Part shown: in pieces, positions 49,617 to 57,536 of the stretch
Position numbering within the stretch: position 1 is the first letter of the stretch
Layout of the letters: every line of letters starts with the position of its first letter
Origin: Mycobacterium sp. MYCO198283
GTDB lineage: Bacteria > Actinomycetota > Actinomycetes > Mycobacteriales > Mycobacteriaceae
Assembly (NCBI RefSeq): GCF_021213805.1
Contig: NZ_JAJQJI010000011.1
Location: forward strand, 34,412-98,411
Direction of reading: 5' to 3'
DNA length: 64,000 nucleotides
Notes under the pieces: generated by a model
The model's input: the letters and a program-made list of their open reading frames with translations, nothing else
What the model was told of the DNA's origin: nothing
Database searches by the model: none
Made by a program: the position numbers and the translations under genes

Positions 49617-49916
49617 GTGTCGGAACTCTCCACAGCAGACGTCGCCCATCTCGCGCGGCTGGCCCGGCTCGCGCTGACCGACGACGAGATCGCCGGCTAC
49701 ACGACGCAGCTCGGCGCGATCCTCGACCACGTGAGCCGCATCCAGGCCCTCGACACCGGGGACGTCCCGCCGACCGGCAATCCGCTCAAGGAGCAGAACG
49801 TCACCCGCCCCGACGTCGTCACCCCGTCGTTGCCGCAGGCCGACGCGCTGGCGGCGGCGCCCGCGGTCGCCGACGGCCGGTTCGCGGTGCCGCAGATCCT
49901 CGGGGAGGAGGCGTGA
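49617..49916 (+). CDS. gatC: Aspartyl/glutamyl-tRNA amidotransferase subunit C
   Basis: The 99-residue protein has the GatC pattern VAHLARLARLALTDDEI, the middle NVTRPD and the end DGRFAVPQILGEE. GatC stabilises the GatA-GatB complex that converts Glu-tRNA(Gln) and Asp-tRNA(Asn) to the correct amides. GTG 49617 gives exactly the orthologue length; a TTG three codons upstream overlaps the -10 hexamer. Its TGA overlaps the gatA GTG. Confidence 0.95.
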   Translation: MSELSTADVAHLARLARLALTDDEIAGYTTQLGAILDHVSRIQALDTGDVPPTGNPLKEQNVTRPDVVTPSLPQADALAAAPAVADGRFAVPQILGEEA

Positions 49917-51421
49917 CCGGCAGGGCGGGCGGCGGCCAGGGCGACCTCGTCCGGCTCGATGCGGCCACGCTCGCCGCGAAGATCGCGGCCAAGGAGGTGT
50001 CCTCGGTGGAGGTGACCCGGGCGTGCCTCGACCGGATCGCCGCCACCGACGGCACCTACCACGCGTTCCTGCACATCGCGGGCGAGCGTGCGCTGGCCGC
50101 CGCGGCCCGGGTCGACGCCGCGGTCGCGGCCGGCGAGGCGCTGCCGTCGCCGCTGGCCGGCGTGCCCGTCGCGCTCAAGGACGTCTTCACCACCACCGAC
50201 ATGCCGACCACCTGCGGCTCGAAGATCCTCGAGGGCTGGCGCTCGCCGTATGACGCCACGGTGACCATGCGGCTGCGAGCGGCGGGCCTGCCGATCCTGG
50301 GCAAGACCAACATGGACGAGTTCGCGATGGGCAGCTCGACGGAGAACTCCGCGTTCGGTCCGACCCGCAACCCGTGGGACACCGACCGGGTGCCCGGCGG
50401 CTCGGGCGGCGGCAGTGCGGTGGCGCTGGCGGCGTTCCAGGCGCCGCTGGCCATCGGCACCGACACCGGCGGATCCATCCGGCAGCCGGCCGCGCTCACC
50501 GCCACCGTCGGCGTGAAGCCGACCTACGGCACGGTGTCGCGCTACGGGCTGGTGGCGTGCGCGTCGTCGCTCGACCAGGGCGGGCCGTGCGCGCGCACCG
50601 TGCTCGACACCGCGCTGCTGCACCAGGTGATCGCCGGCCACGACGCGCGGGACTCCACCTCCGTCGACGTCGCGGTGCCCGACACCGTCGCCGCCGCCCG
50701 CCGCGGCGCCACCGGAGACCTGGCGGGCGTGCGGATCGGCGTGGTGCGCCAGCTCAGCGACGGCGAGGGTTTCCAGCCGGGGGTCCTGGCGTCGTTCCAC
50801 GCCGCGGTCGACCAACTGCGCGCGCTGGGCGCCGAGATCTCCGAGGTGGACTGCCCGCATTTCGAGTACGCGCTGCCCGCCTACTACCTGATCCTGCCGT
50901 CGGAGGTGTCGAGCAATCTCGCCCGCTTCGACGCCATGCGCTACGGGCTGCGGGTCGGCGACGACGGCACCCACAGCGCCGAGGAGGTCATGGCGCTCAC
51001 CCGCGCGGCGGGCTTCGGCCCGGAGGTGAAGCGCCGCATCATGCTCGGGACCTACGCGTTGTCGGCGGGGTACTACGACGCCTACTACAACCAGGCGCAG
51101 AAGGTGCGCACGCTCATCGCCGCCGACCTCGACCGCGCCTACGAGCAGGTCGACGTCCTGGTCACCCCCACCACGCCGGCGACGGCGTTCCGGCTCGGCG
51201 AGAAGGTCGACGACCCGCTCGCCATGTACCTGTTCGATCTCTGCACGCTGCCGCTCAACCTCGCCGGGCACTGCGGCATGTCGGTGCCGTCGGGCGTCTC
51301 GGCGGACGACGGGCTGCCCGTCGGTCTGCAGCTCATGGCGCCGCCGCTGGCCGACGACCGGTTGTACCTCGTCGGCGCCGCCTACGAAACTGCGCGCGGT
51401 CCGCTGCCGAGCGCGGTCTGA
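49913..51421 (+). CDS. gatA: Aspartyl/glutamyl-tRNA amidotransferase subunit A
   Basis: The 502-residue amidase-signature protein has its Ser-cis-Ser-Lys triad in VALKDVFTT (Lys), GGSGGGSAVAL (cis-Ser) and TDTGGSIRQP (nucleophile Ser). It hydrolyses glutamine and passes ammonia to GatB. GTG 49913 overlaps the gatC stop. The gatB gene follows after pfkA and one hypothetical gene, as in other mycobacteria apart from that extra gene. Confidence 0.96.
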   Translation: MTGRAGGGQGDLVRLDAATLAAKIAAKEVSSVEVTRACLDRIAATDGTYHAFLHIAGERALAAAARVDAAVAAGEALPSPLAGVPVALKDVFTTTDMPTTCGSKILEGWRSPYDATVTMRLRAAGLPILGKTNMDEFAMGSSTENSAFGPTRNPWDTDRVPGGSGGGSAVALAAFQAPLAIGTDTGGSIRQPAALTATVGVKPTYGTVSRYGLVACASSLDQGGPCARTVLDTALLHQVIAGHDARDSTSVDVAVPDTVAAARRGATGDLAGVRIGVVRQLSDGEGFQPGVLASFHAAVDQLRALGAEISEVDCPHFEYALPAYYLILPSEVSSNLARFDAMRYGLRVGDDGTHSAEEVMALTRAAGFGPEVKRRIMLGTYALSAGYYDAYYNQAQKVRTLIAADLDRAYEQVDVLVTPTTPATAFRLGEKVDDPLAMYLFDLCTLPLNLAGHCGMSVPSGVSADDGLPVGLQLMAPPLADDRLYLVGAAYETARGPLPSAV

Positions 51422-51459
51422 CGGGGGAGGATGGAGCGCACGCGAGGAGAGGAAGAGCG

Positions 51460-52491
51460 ATGCGCATCGGAGTCCTGACCGGCGGCGGCGACTGTCCCGG
51501 CCTCAACGCGGTGATCCGGGCCGTCGTGCGCACCTGCGACGCCCGCTACGGCTCGTCGGTGGTCGGCTTCCTCGACGGCTGGCGGGGGCTGCTGGAGGAC
51601 CGGCGGATCCAGCTCGCCAACGACGACCGCAACGACCGGCTGCTCGCCAAGGGCGGCACGATCCTGGGCACCGCCCGGGTGCATCCCGACAAATTGCGGG
51701 CGGGTCTCGACCAGATCATGCAGACGCTCGACGACAACGGCATCGACGTGCTGATCCCGATCGGCGGGGAGGGCACGCTGACGGCGGCCCGCTGGCTGTC
51801 GGAGGAGAACGTGCCGGTGGTCGGGGTGCCCAAGACCATCGACAACGACATCGACTGCACCGACGTCACGTTCGGCCACGACACCGCGCTCACCATCGCC
51901 ACCGAGGCCATCGACCGCCTCCACAGCACCGCCGAGTCGCACCAGCGCGTGATGCTCGTCGAGGTGATGGGCCGGCACGCCGGCTGGATCGCGCTGAACG
52001 CCGGACTCGCGTCGGGCGCGCACATGACGCTGATCCCCGAGCAGCCGTTCGACGTCGAGGAAGTGTGCCGGCTGGTGAAGAAGCGCTTCCAGCACGGCTC
52101 GTCGCATTTCATCTGCGTGGTCGCCGAGGGCGCCAAACCGGCCGCCGGGTCGATGAGCCTGCGCGAGGGCGGCATCGACGAGTTCGGCCACGAGCGGTTC
52201 ACCGGCGTCGCCGCGCAGCTGGCGATCGAGATCGAGAAGCGGGTGAAGAAGGAGGTCCGCACCACGGTGCTGGGCCACGTGCAGCGCGGCGGTACGCCCA
52301 CCCCCTTCGACCGGGTGCTGGCCACCCGGTTCGGCGTCAACGCCGCCGACGCCGCCCACGCCGGCGAATACGGGATGATGGTCGCCGCCCGCGGCACCGA
52401 GATCGGCCGCGTCTCGCTGGCCGACGCCACCCGCCAGCTCAAGCTGGTGCCGCAGAGCCGCTACGACGACGCGGCGGCGTTCTTCGGCTGA
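51460..52491 (+). CDS. pfkA: 6-phosphofructokinase
   Basis: The 343-residue kinase has the expected length, the ATP-binding LTGGGDCPGLNAVIR, GGEGTL, the substrate loop PKTIDNDIDCTD and MGRHAGWIAL. Together GGEGT and PKTIDND mark the actinobacterial ATP-dependent group III rather than the pyrophosphate-dependent one. It commits fructose 6-phosphate to glycolysis. GGAGAGGAAGAGCG before ATG 51460 gives a good ribosome site. It lies 38 bases after gatA and is possibly co-transcribed. Confidence 0.95.
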   Translation: MRIGVLTGGGDCPGLNAVIRAVVRTCDARYGSSVVGFLDGWRGLLEDRRIQLANDDRNDRLLAKGGTILGTARVHPDKLRAGLDQIMQTLDDNGIDVLIPIGGEGTLTAARWLSEENVPVVGVPKTIDNDIDCTDVTFGHDTALTIATEAIDRLHSTAESHQRVMLVEVMGRHAGWIALNAGLASGAHMTLIPEQPFDVEEVCRLVKKRFQHGSSHFICVVAEGAKPAAGSMSLREGGIDEFGHERFTGVAAQLAIEIEKRVKKEVRTTVLGHVQRGGTPTPFDRVLATRFGVNAADAAHAGEYGMMVAARGTEIGRVSLADATRQLKLVPQSRYDDAAAFFG

Positions 52492-52585
52492 GTCCGCGAA
52501 CTTCGCGACGCGCCGCGCGAACAGCGGGCCGCACGGCGCCCGGAGTGGTTGGCTGTCGGCACACCGTTCACCGGGGAGGGCAGCC

Positions 52586-53233
52586 GTGCTGACGTTCTCG
52601 TCGTCGCCCTGGGCGCAGCTCGCGGATTTCTACGGCGCGCCCGACACCGAGCGGCCCGCAGCCGGGGCAGAACCGCGCCCGCCCGCCCGAGCGCCGGCGC
52701 GACGCATGCGGACCCGCGCCGAACGCGCCCGGTTGGCCGGGCTGGTGGTCGCCTCGCTGGCGACGGTCGCGGTGGTCGCCGTGACGCTTCCCGACTGGCG
52801 GGACGGGCCACCGACCACCCCGACCGCTTCGTCGCCGACCGCTTCGACCCCGACCGCAGGGGCGCCGCCGGCCGCTCCCGGCCCGGCACCCGCGTCGACC
52901 GCCGCACGTGCCCCGGCCGCCCCGGCGATGGACGACCACGGTTTCGTCGGCACACCGGCCCGCTGTGCCGGCGCCGCCGCACCGGTGGTCAGTGCTCGCA
53001 CCCGGCGTTCGGTGCTGGTGGTGTGCCGGGCGCCGAACGGCCGGCTGGCCTACACCGGCGTTCGACTGCAGGACGGCGCGGTGCTGCACCTCGACGACGT
53101 GCGACCCGTCGGCGCGGGGTTCGTTGCCGACAACGACGGCGCCAGCTACGACATCTCGGCCCGCGAACTGCTCGTGCGGGCCGGGGACGCGGTGCTGCGC
53201 CGCGAACCGATGGTGGAGTACCGCCGCAACTAG
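52586..53233 (+). CDS. Hypothetical single-span membrane protein with Pro/Thr linker and extracytoplasmic domain
   Basis: A 215-residue protein: about 48 cytoplasmic residues rich in Pro, Ala and Arg, a membrane helix at about 50-68 (LAGLVVASLATVAVVAVTL), a linker rich in Thr, Pro, Ser and Ala (TASSPTASTPTAG) and a roughly 100-residue C-terminal domain with two cysteines (TPARCAG, LVVCRAPNG) likely to form a disulfide. The N-out/C-out orientation is judged from the basic residues before the helix, giving an exported C-terminus. GGGGAGGG precedes GTG 52586. I do not recognise a family. It separates pfkA from gatB. Confidence 0.7.
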   Translation: MLTFSSSPWAQLADFYGAPDTERPAAGAEPRPPARAPARRMRTRAERARLAGLVVASLATVAVVAVTLPDWRDGPPTTPTASSPTASTPTAGAPPAAPGPAPASTAARAPAAPAMDDHGFVGTPARCAGAAAPVVSARTRRSVLVVCRAPNGRLAYTGVRLQDGAVLHLDDVRPVGAGFVADNDGASYDISARELLVRAGDAVLRREPMVEYRRN

Positions 53234-53236
53234 GAT
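53231..53236 (+). promoter_or_regulatory. -10-like hexamer (TAGGAT) for gatB
   Basis: TAGGAT includes the stop codon of the preceding gene and ends 8 bases before ATG 53245, a leaderless arrangement. Confidence 0.35.
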
Positions 53237-53244
53237 CGGTGGCC

Positions 53245-54759
53245 ATGACCGTGGCGTCCCGCGCATCCGAGACCGACCTGCTCGACTACGACGACGTCGT
53301 CGCCCGCTACGACCCCGTCATGGGGCTCGAGGTGCACGTCGAGCTGTCCACGGCCACCAAGATGTTCTGCGGCTGCGCCACGACGTTCGGCGCCGAACCC
53401 AACACGCAGGTATGTCCGGTGTGCCTCGGGCTGCCCGGCTCGTTGCCGGTGCTCAACGAGGCGGCCGTCGAATCCGCCATCCGCATCGGGCTGGCGCTGG
53501 GCTGCGACATCGCGCCGTGGGGCCGGTTCGCCCGCAAGAACTACTTCTACCCCGACCAGCCGAAGAACTACCAGATCAGCCAGTACGACGAGCCGATCGC
53601 CGTCGACGGCCACCTCGACGTCCCGCTGGACGACGGCTCGACGTGGCGCGTCGAGATCGAGCGCGCGCACATGGAGGAGGACACCGGCAAGCTGACCCAC
53701 CTCGGCAGCGAGACGGGCCGCATCGAGGGCGCGACGACGTCGCTGCTGGACTACAACCGGGCCGGGGTGCCGCTGATCGAGATCGTCACCAAGCCGATCG
53801 AGGGCGCCGGCGCCCGCGCGCCGGAGATCGCCCGCGCCTATGTCACCGCGCTGCGGGATCTGCTGCGGGCGCTCGGCGTGTCCGACGTGCGGATGGACCA
53901 GGGCTCGATGCGCTGCGACGCCAACGTGTCGCTGCGGCCGGTCGGGCAGCGCGAGTTCGGCACCCGCACCGAGACGAAGAACGTCAACTCGCTGCGCAGC
54001 GTCGAGGTGGCGGTGCGCTACGAGATGCGCCGCCAGGCAGCGGTGCTCGACGCCGGCGGCACCGTCGTGCAGGAGACGCGCCACTTCCACGAGGACGGCT
54101 ACACCAGCCCCGGCCGCCGCAAGGAGACCGCGGAGGACTACCGGTATTTCCCGGAGCCCGACCTGGAACCGGTTGCGCCGAGCGACGAATTGGTCGAGCG
54201 GTTGCGCGCCACGATCCCGGAGATGCCGTGGTTGCGGCGCAAGCGGATCCAGCAGCAGTGGGGCGTCTCCGACGAGGTGATGCGCGACCTGGTCAACAAC
54301 GACGCGGTCGAGCTGGTCGCCGCCACCGTCGACGCCGGCGCGTCACCCGACGCCGCCCGGGCGTGGTGGGGCAACTTCTTGGTGCAGAAAGCCAATGAAA
54401 GCGGAGTGCGGGTGTCCGGTTTGGCCATCACGCCGGAGCAGGTGGCGCGCACCCAGGCGCTCGTCGACGAGGGCACGCTGTCGAACAAGCTGGCGCGCCA
54501 GGTCATCGAGGGCGTGCTGGCCGGTGAGGGCGAGCCCGACGAGGTGATGACGGCCCGCGGGCTCGCGCTGGTTCGCGACGACTCCGTCATCCAAGCCGCC
54601 GTCGACGAGGCGCTGGCCGCCCACCCCGACATCGTCGAGAAGATCCGCGGCGGCAAGGTGGCCGCGGCGGGGGCCATCGTCGGTGCGGTGATGAAGGCGA
54701 CCAAAGGCCAGGCCGACGCCGCGCGGGTCCGCGAGCTGGTGCTGGCGGCCTGCCGCTAG
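53245..54759 (+). CDS. gatB: Aspartyl/glutamyl-tRNA amidotransferase subunit B
   Basis: The 504-residue protein has the N-terminal catalytic kinase-like cradle: MGLEVHVELSTATKMFCGC, PVCLGLPGSLP, KNYFYPDQPKNYQISQYDEP, and RAHMEEDTGKLTH, followed by the helical and YqeY-like C-terminal domains (KIRGGKVAAAGAIVGAVMKATKGQAD). It phosphorylates the misacylated glutamate or aspartate on tRNA and amidates it with ammonia from GatA. The TAG abuts the stop codon of the convergent lppZ gene. Confidence 0.96.
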   Translation: MTVASRASETDLLDYDDVVARYDPVMGLEVHVELSTATKMFCGCATTFGAEPNTQVCPVCLGLPGSLPVLNEAAVESAIRIGLALGCDIAPWGRFARKNYFYPDQPKNYQISQYDEPIAVDGHLDVPLDDGSTWRVEIERAHMEEDTGKLTHLGSETGRIEGATTSLLDYNRAGVPLIEIVTKPIEGAGARAPEIARAYVTALRDLLRALGVSDVRMDQGSMRCDANVSLRPVGQREFGTRTETKNVNSLRSVEVAVRYEMRRQAAVLDAGGTVVQETRHFHEDGYTSPGRRKETAEDYRYFPEPDLEPVAPSDELVERLRATIPEMPWLRRKRIQQQWGVSDEVMRDLVNNDAVELVAATVDAGASPDAARAWWGNFLVQKANESGVRVSGLAITPEQVARTQALVDEGTLSNKLARQVIEGVLAGEGEPDEVMTARGLALVRDDSVIQAAVDEALAAHPDIVEKIRGGKVAAAGAIVGAVMKATKGQADAARVRELVLAACR

Positions 54760-55893
54760 CTACATGTTGCTTTCTTCGGGCCGCGGGAAGCCGCCGCTGG
54801 AGAACAGCGGGAACACCACGTCGTCGACCTTCTCGGCGTCGCCGAACGACTTGTTGACCGTTGCGCCCCACACGTTGCCGTCGGCGGAGAGCTGCAGCGC
54901 CCAGGCGTGGCCGTGCATCTCCTCGCGCACCACCTGCGGCTCGCCGGAGACGGCGCCGGTGCCGGGGGCGAGCTGCACGGACACCGTCTTCTTGGTGTTG
55001 ACGAGGTTCACCAGCACGGTGCCGTCCAGTGCCGCACACCCGCCGACGCCCGGCCGGTCGGGCCAGGTCCACACGGTGGTGATCTTGGAGTCGGGGGTCA
55101 TGCGCTGCAGCCGGTCGCCGGTGGGCGTGCGGTCGGTGACGTAGAGCGAGCCGTCCGCGGGGTCGGTGCACATGCCGCCGCCGGCGCCCAGTCCCGACAT
55201 CGCGGTGGTGGGCGGCGCCTGGTCGACCGTGGTGGGCTGTTCGATGCGGATGAGCTTGCCGGCCAGCGATCCGGGGTTCGCCGCCTGCGCCGGTTCGCCG
55301 GCGTCGCCGGTGAGCACCAGCAAGGTGGTGGGACTGCTGAACATCAGCGCGCCGGTGTTGCCGGTGGCGCCTTTCGGAATGCCGGTCAGGATGTCCTTGG
55401 GGACGTCGCCCTCGGCGATCCGCACCACCCGGTTGTCGGAGGGCGTGCTGATGTAGGCGTACATCAGCTTGTCCTGGCTGTAGGTCGGCGACAGCGTGAT
55501 GTCGAGCAGGCCGCCGTCACCGGACGGATCCACCGCGAAGGTGGTCTTGATCTTCGGCTCGGCCTGGAACGACACCTCCTTGACGGCCCCGGTGGTGCGC
55601 TCGGCGACCAGCGCGGACTTGCCGTCGGGCGCCATGATGAGCCCGCTGGTGGTCTCCAGGCAGCCCTGCATCACGCCCGGCGCCGGGCACTGCTTGTCGA
55701 TCTGGTTGGGGGGTATCGGCGGTGGCGGTGTGGGGGAGGTCTGCGGCTGGGCGTACTCCGGCTCTTCGGTGAACGGCTGATCCTGCGCCGCGTCGAACCG
55801 CGCGCACCCCGCCGACACGAGCAGTGCGACGCACAGTACGGCGCCCGGCCGGACCGCCCGCTCCAGCCGCCGCCTCCCACCACGCCACCGCAT
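54760..55893 (-). CDS. lppZ: Lipoprotein LppZ, sorbosone/glucose dehydrogenase-like propeller
   Basis: The 377-residue lipoprotein has a basic N-terminus, the hydrophobic stretch AVLCVALLVSAGC with lipobox cysteine, a Pro-rich linker (TSPTPPPPIPPNQ) and a six-bladed PQQ-GDH-like propeller (LIMAPDGKSALVAERTTG, LLDITLSPTYSQDKLMYAYIS). It matches Rv3006. Whether it binds PQQ or is a sugar oxidase is unknown; it may be a structural or binding protein. ATG 55893 places the signal peptide correctly. Confidence 0.9.
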   Translation of the reverse strand: MRWRGGRRRLERAVRPGAVLCVALLVSAGCARFDAAQDQPFTEEPEYAQPQTSPTPPPPIPPNQIDKQCPAPGVMQGCLETTSGLIMAPDGKSALVAERTTGAVKEVSFQAEPKIKTTFAVDPSGDGGLLDITLSPTYSQDKLMYAYISTPSDNRVVRIAEGDVPKDILTGIPKGATGNTGALMFSSPTTLLVLTGDAGEPAQAANPGSLAGKLIRIEQPTTVDQAPPTTAMSGLGAGGGMCTDPADGSLYVTDRTPTGDRLQRMTPDSKITTVWTWPDRPGVGGCAALDGTVLVNLVNTKKTVSVQLAPGTGAVSGEPQVVREEMHGHAWALQLSADGNVWGATVNKSFGDAEKVDDVVFPLFSSGGFPRPEESNM

Positions 55894-56018
55894 GCCCGCA
55901 AGGTTACGGATCGCTGTTCGGCTCCCGCCACGTCCGCCCGGAGCGACGGCCAGGTCGCAATCGGATAAAGGCACGGGAACAGCCGGTCTCAAATCCTCGC
56001 TTCGGGCGACGGCGTCCC

Positions 56019-56024
56019 TACGCT
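56019..56024 (+). promoter_or_regulatory. -10-like hexamer (TACGCT) for the DoxX gene
   Basis: TACGCT ends 7 bases before GTG 56032. Confidence 0.35.
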
Positions 56025-56031
56025 GACACCC

Positions 56032-56892
56032 GTGACCACAGATCACCAGGACTCCCGGCTCTGGCAACGGCCCGACGAGACCGCGACCCGCGCCGCATCG
56101 CGGCCGGCCTCGGCCAGCCTGGTCGACCCCGAGGACGACCTGCTGCCCGGCGACACCTACGGCGGCAATTACGGCGGCGGCGACTTCACGACCACCAACA
56201 TTCCCCGCTACGACTCGGGCACCGGTTCGGCCGCCAGCGGCTTCGGGGTGCTCGGCGACCCCGAACCGCTGCCGTACGTGCAGCCGGCGCGGACGGCCCG
56301 GCACGCGGCCGACGGACCCGACACCGGCTACGACGACTTCTACGAGGACCGCGTCCGCGACGCCGGCCGGCGCGGCACCCAGGACCTCGGGCTGGCCGTG
56401 CTGCGGATCGGGGTCGGCGTCCTCTTCGTGGCGCACGGCCTGCGCGACGCGTTCGGGTTGTGGGGCGGCCCCGGCATGAGCGGCTTCGGGGCGTCGCTCA
56501 CCGAGGTCGGCTTCCGGTCGGCGGGCGCGTTGGCGATCGTGTTCCCGGGCATCGAGCTGGTCGCCGGTGTGCTGCTGATCCTCGGGCTCTTCACGCCGAT
56601 GGCGGGCGCGGCGCTGCTGGCGTTCATGGTCAACGTCTTCCTCGGCAACCTGACCGCACAGCACGACGACGGCTTCGTCACGCTCTTCCTGCCGGGCGGC
56701 AACGAGTACCAGCTGACGCTCCTGGTGGCGCTTTCGGCGGTGATCCTGTCCGGCCCCGGGCGTTACGGCTTGGACATCAGCCGCGGCTGGGCCCGGCGCC
56801 CCTTCGTCGGCTCCGCGACGGCGTGGGTACTGGGAATCGGGGCCGGCGTGGCGCTGTGGTGGCTGCTCAACGGGACCAACCCGCTCGGCTGA
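56032..56892 (+). CDS. DoxX-family membrane protein (Rv3005c-like)
   Basis: The 286-residue protein has about 115 soluble, acidic and glycine-rich residues followed by a four-helix DoxX domain: LAVLRIGVGVLFVAHGLRDAFG, ALAIVFPGIELVAGVLLILGL, PMAGAALLAFMVNVF and LLVALSAVILSG, plus a last helix near the C-terminus. In M. tuberculosis DoxX works with SodA and SseA in a membrane complex for oxidative stress defence; that role is inferred by orthology. GTG 56032 fits a leaderless promoter. Confidence 0.88.
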   Translation: MTTDHQDSRLWQRPDETATRAASRPASASLVDPEDDLLPGDTYGGNYGGGDFTTTNIPRYDSGTGSAASGFGVLGDPEPLPYVQPARTARHAADGPDTGYDDFYEDRVRDAGRRGTQDLGLAVLRIGVGVLFVAHGLRDAFGLWGGPGMSGFGASLTEVGFRSAGALAIVFPGIELVAGVLLILGLFTPMAGAALLAFMVNVFLGNLTAQHDDGFVTLFLPGGNEYQLTLLVALSAVILSGPGRYGLDISRGWARRPFVGSATAWVLGIGAGVALWWLLNGTNPLG

Positions 56893-56893
56893 C

Positions 56894-57283
56894 TCAGCGG
56901 TAGGGGTTGGGCACCCGCCCGTCGCTGGCCTCGGTGAGCAGCGGCAGCGTCGCGAAGGTCACGGCCGGCAGCCGCAGGTCGGTCCCGTCGGTCAGGGCGG
57001 CGCGGGCCCAGGAGCTCTTGTCGAACCGCAGCCCGGCGATGTCCTCCCAGGCGACGGTGCGGCTGCGCAGCAGTTCGCGGGCGGTCACGGTGTCGCGGTC
57101 GGCGACGGTGCGCAGTCGCTCGATCGCCACCGACAGCAGCGCCGACAGCAGCAGGATCGGCGCCGACGGCGGCCACACCAGCACCGGGATGAGCAACCCG
57201 AGGGTGAAGAAGCCGACGCCCAGGTGCGCCATGCGCGAGATCCGGATCACCACGCGCTCGCGGGGGTCGGTGCGTGCTGCCAC
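56894..57283 (-). CDS. cfp6: CFP6-like PH-domain membrane protein (Rv3004)
   Basis: A 129-residue protein with two adjacent membrane helices (GVGFFTLGLLIPVLVWP, SAPILLLSALLSVAIE) and a bacterial PH-like domain (VTARELLRSRTVAWEDIAGLRF, DLRLPAVTFATLPLL), ending in NPYR as in CFP6. GTG 57283 includes ERVVIRISRMAH, common to orthologues; the M. tuberculosis annotation starts at the internal Met (57232 here), so the start is uncertain. It is convergent with the DoxX gene and divergent from the ilvB leader. Confidence 0.83.
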   Translation of the reverse strand: MAARTDPRERVVIRISRMAHLGVGFFTLGLLIPVLVWPPSAPILLLSALLSVAIERLRTVADRDTVTARELLRSRTVAWEDIAGLRFDKSSWARAALTDGTDLRLPAVTFATLPLLTEASDGRVPNPYR

Positions 57284-57343
57284 CAGCCGATCATCCCACC
57301 GCCGCGGCCGCGCCCGGAGCCGCCCGGTGCCGCGGCCCGCGAT

Positions 57344-57373
57344 TTGACCGGTGACCAGTGCGGCGGCTACCGT
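57344..57373 (+). promoter_or_regulatory. Predicted promoter of the ilvB leader
   Basis: TTGACC at 57344-57349 and TACCGT at 57368-57373 are 18 bases apart. The transcription start would fall at about 57380-57381, on the ATG of the leader peptide, so the leader is translated from a leaderless mRNA. Confidence 0.55.
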
Positions 57374-57380
57374 TTGCGCC

Positions 57381-57428
57381 ATGAAATCCCGTCTGCTCGT
57401 AGTAATCGGTCGGCGCGTTGGTGCATAG
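57381..57428 (+). CDS. ilvB operon leader peptide
   Basis: The 15-residue peptide MKSRLLVVIGRRVGA contains Leu-Leu-Val-Val-Ile in a row, the three amino acids made by the pathway, encoded in part by uncommon GTA codons. It ends 28 bases before a terminator hairpin with a T-run. This is the standard layout of a branched-chain amino acid transcription attenuator, known for ilvB operons of actinobacteria. Confidence 0.85.
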   Translation: MKSRLLVVIGRRVGA

Positions 57429-57456
57429 CCGGTCCTAGCTGCAAGCATCGACGCGC

Positions 57457-57493
57457 AACCCTCGTTCAGCCTCGTCGCTGTCGAGGGTTTTTT
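57457..57493 (+). terminator. Attenuator terminator of ilvBNC
   Basis: AACCCTCG (57457-57464) pairs with CGAGGGTT (57482-57489), and CAGC (57467-57470) with GCTG (57477-57480), giving a two-part stem. Six T residues follow (57488-57493), rare in this genome. Upstream bases 57448-57452 can pair with 57480-57484 as part of an alternative, anti-terminating structure. Confidence 0.85.
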
Positions 57494-57536
57494 GTTGCCC
57501 GCCCCCAGCCCCTCCGACGCGAAGACGAGGAACATC

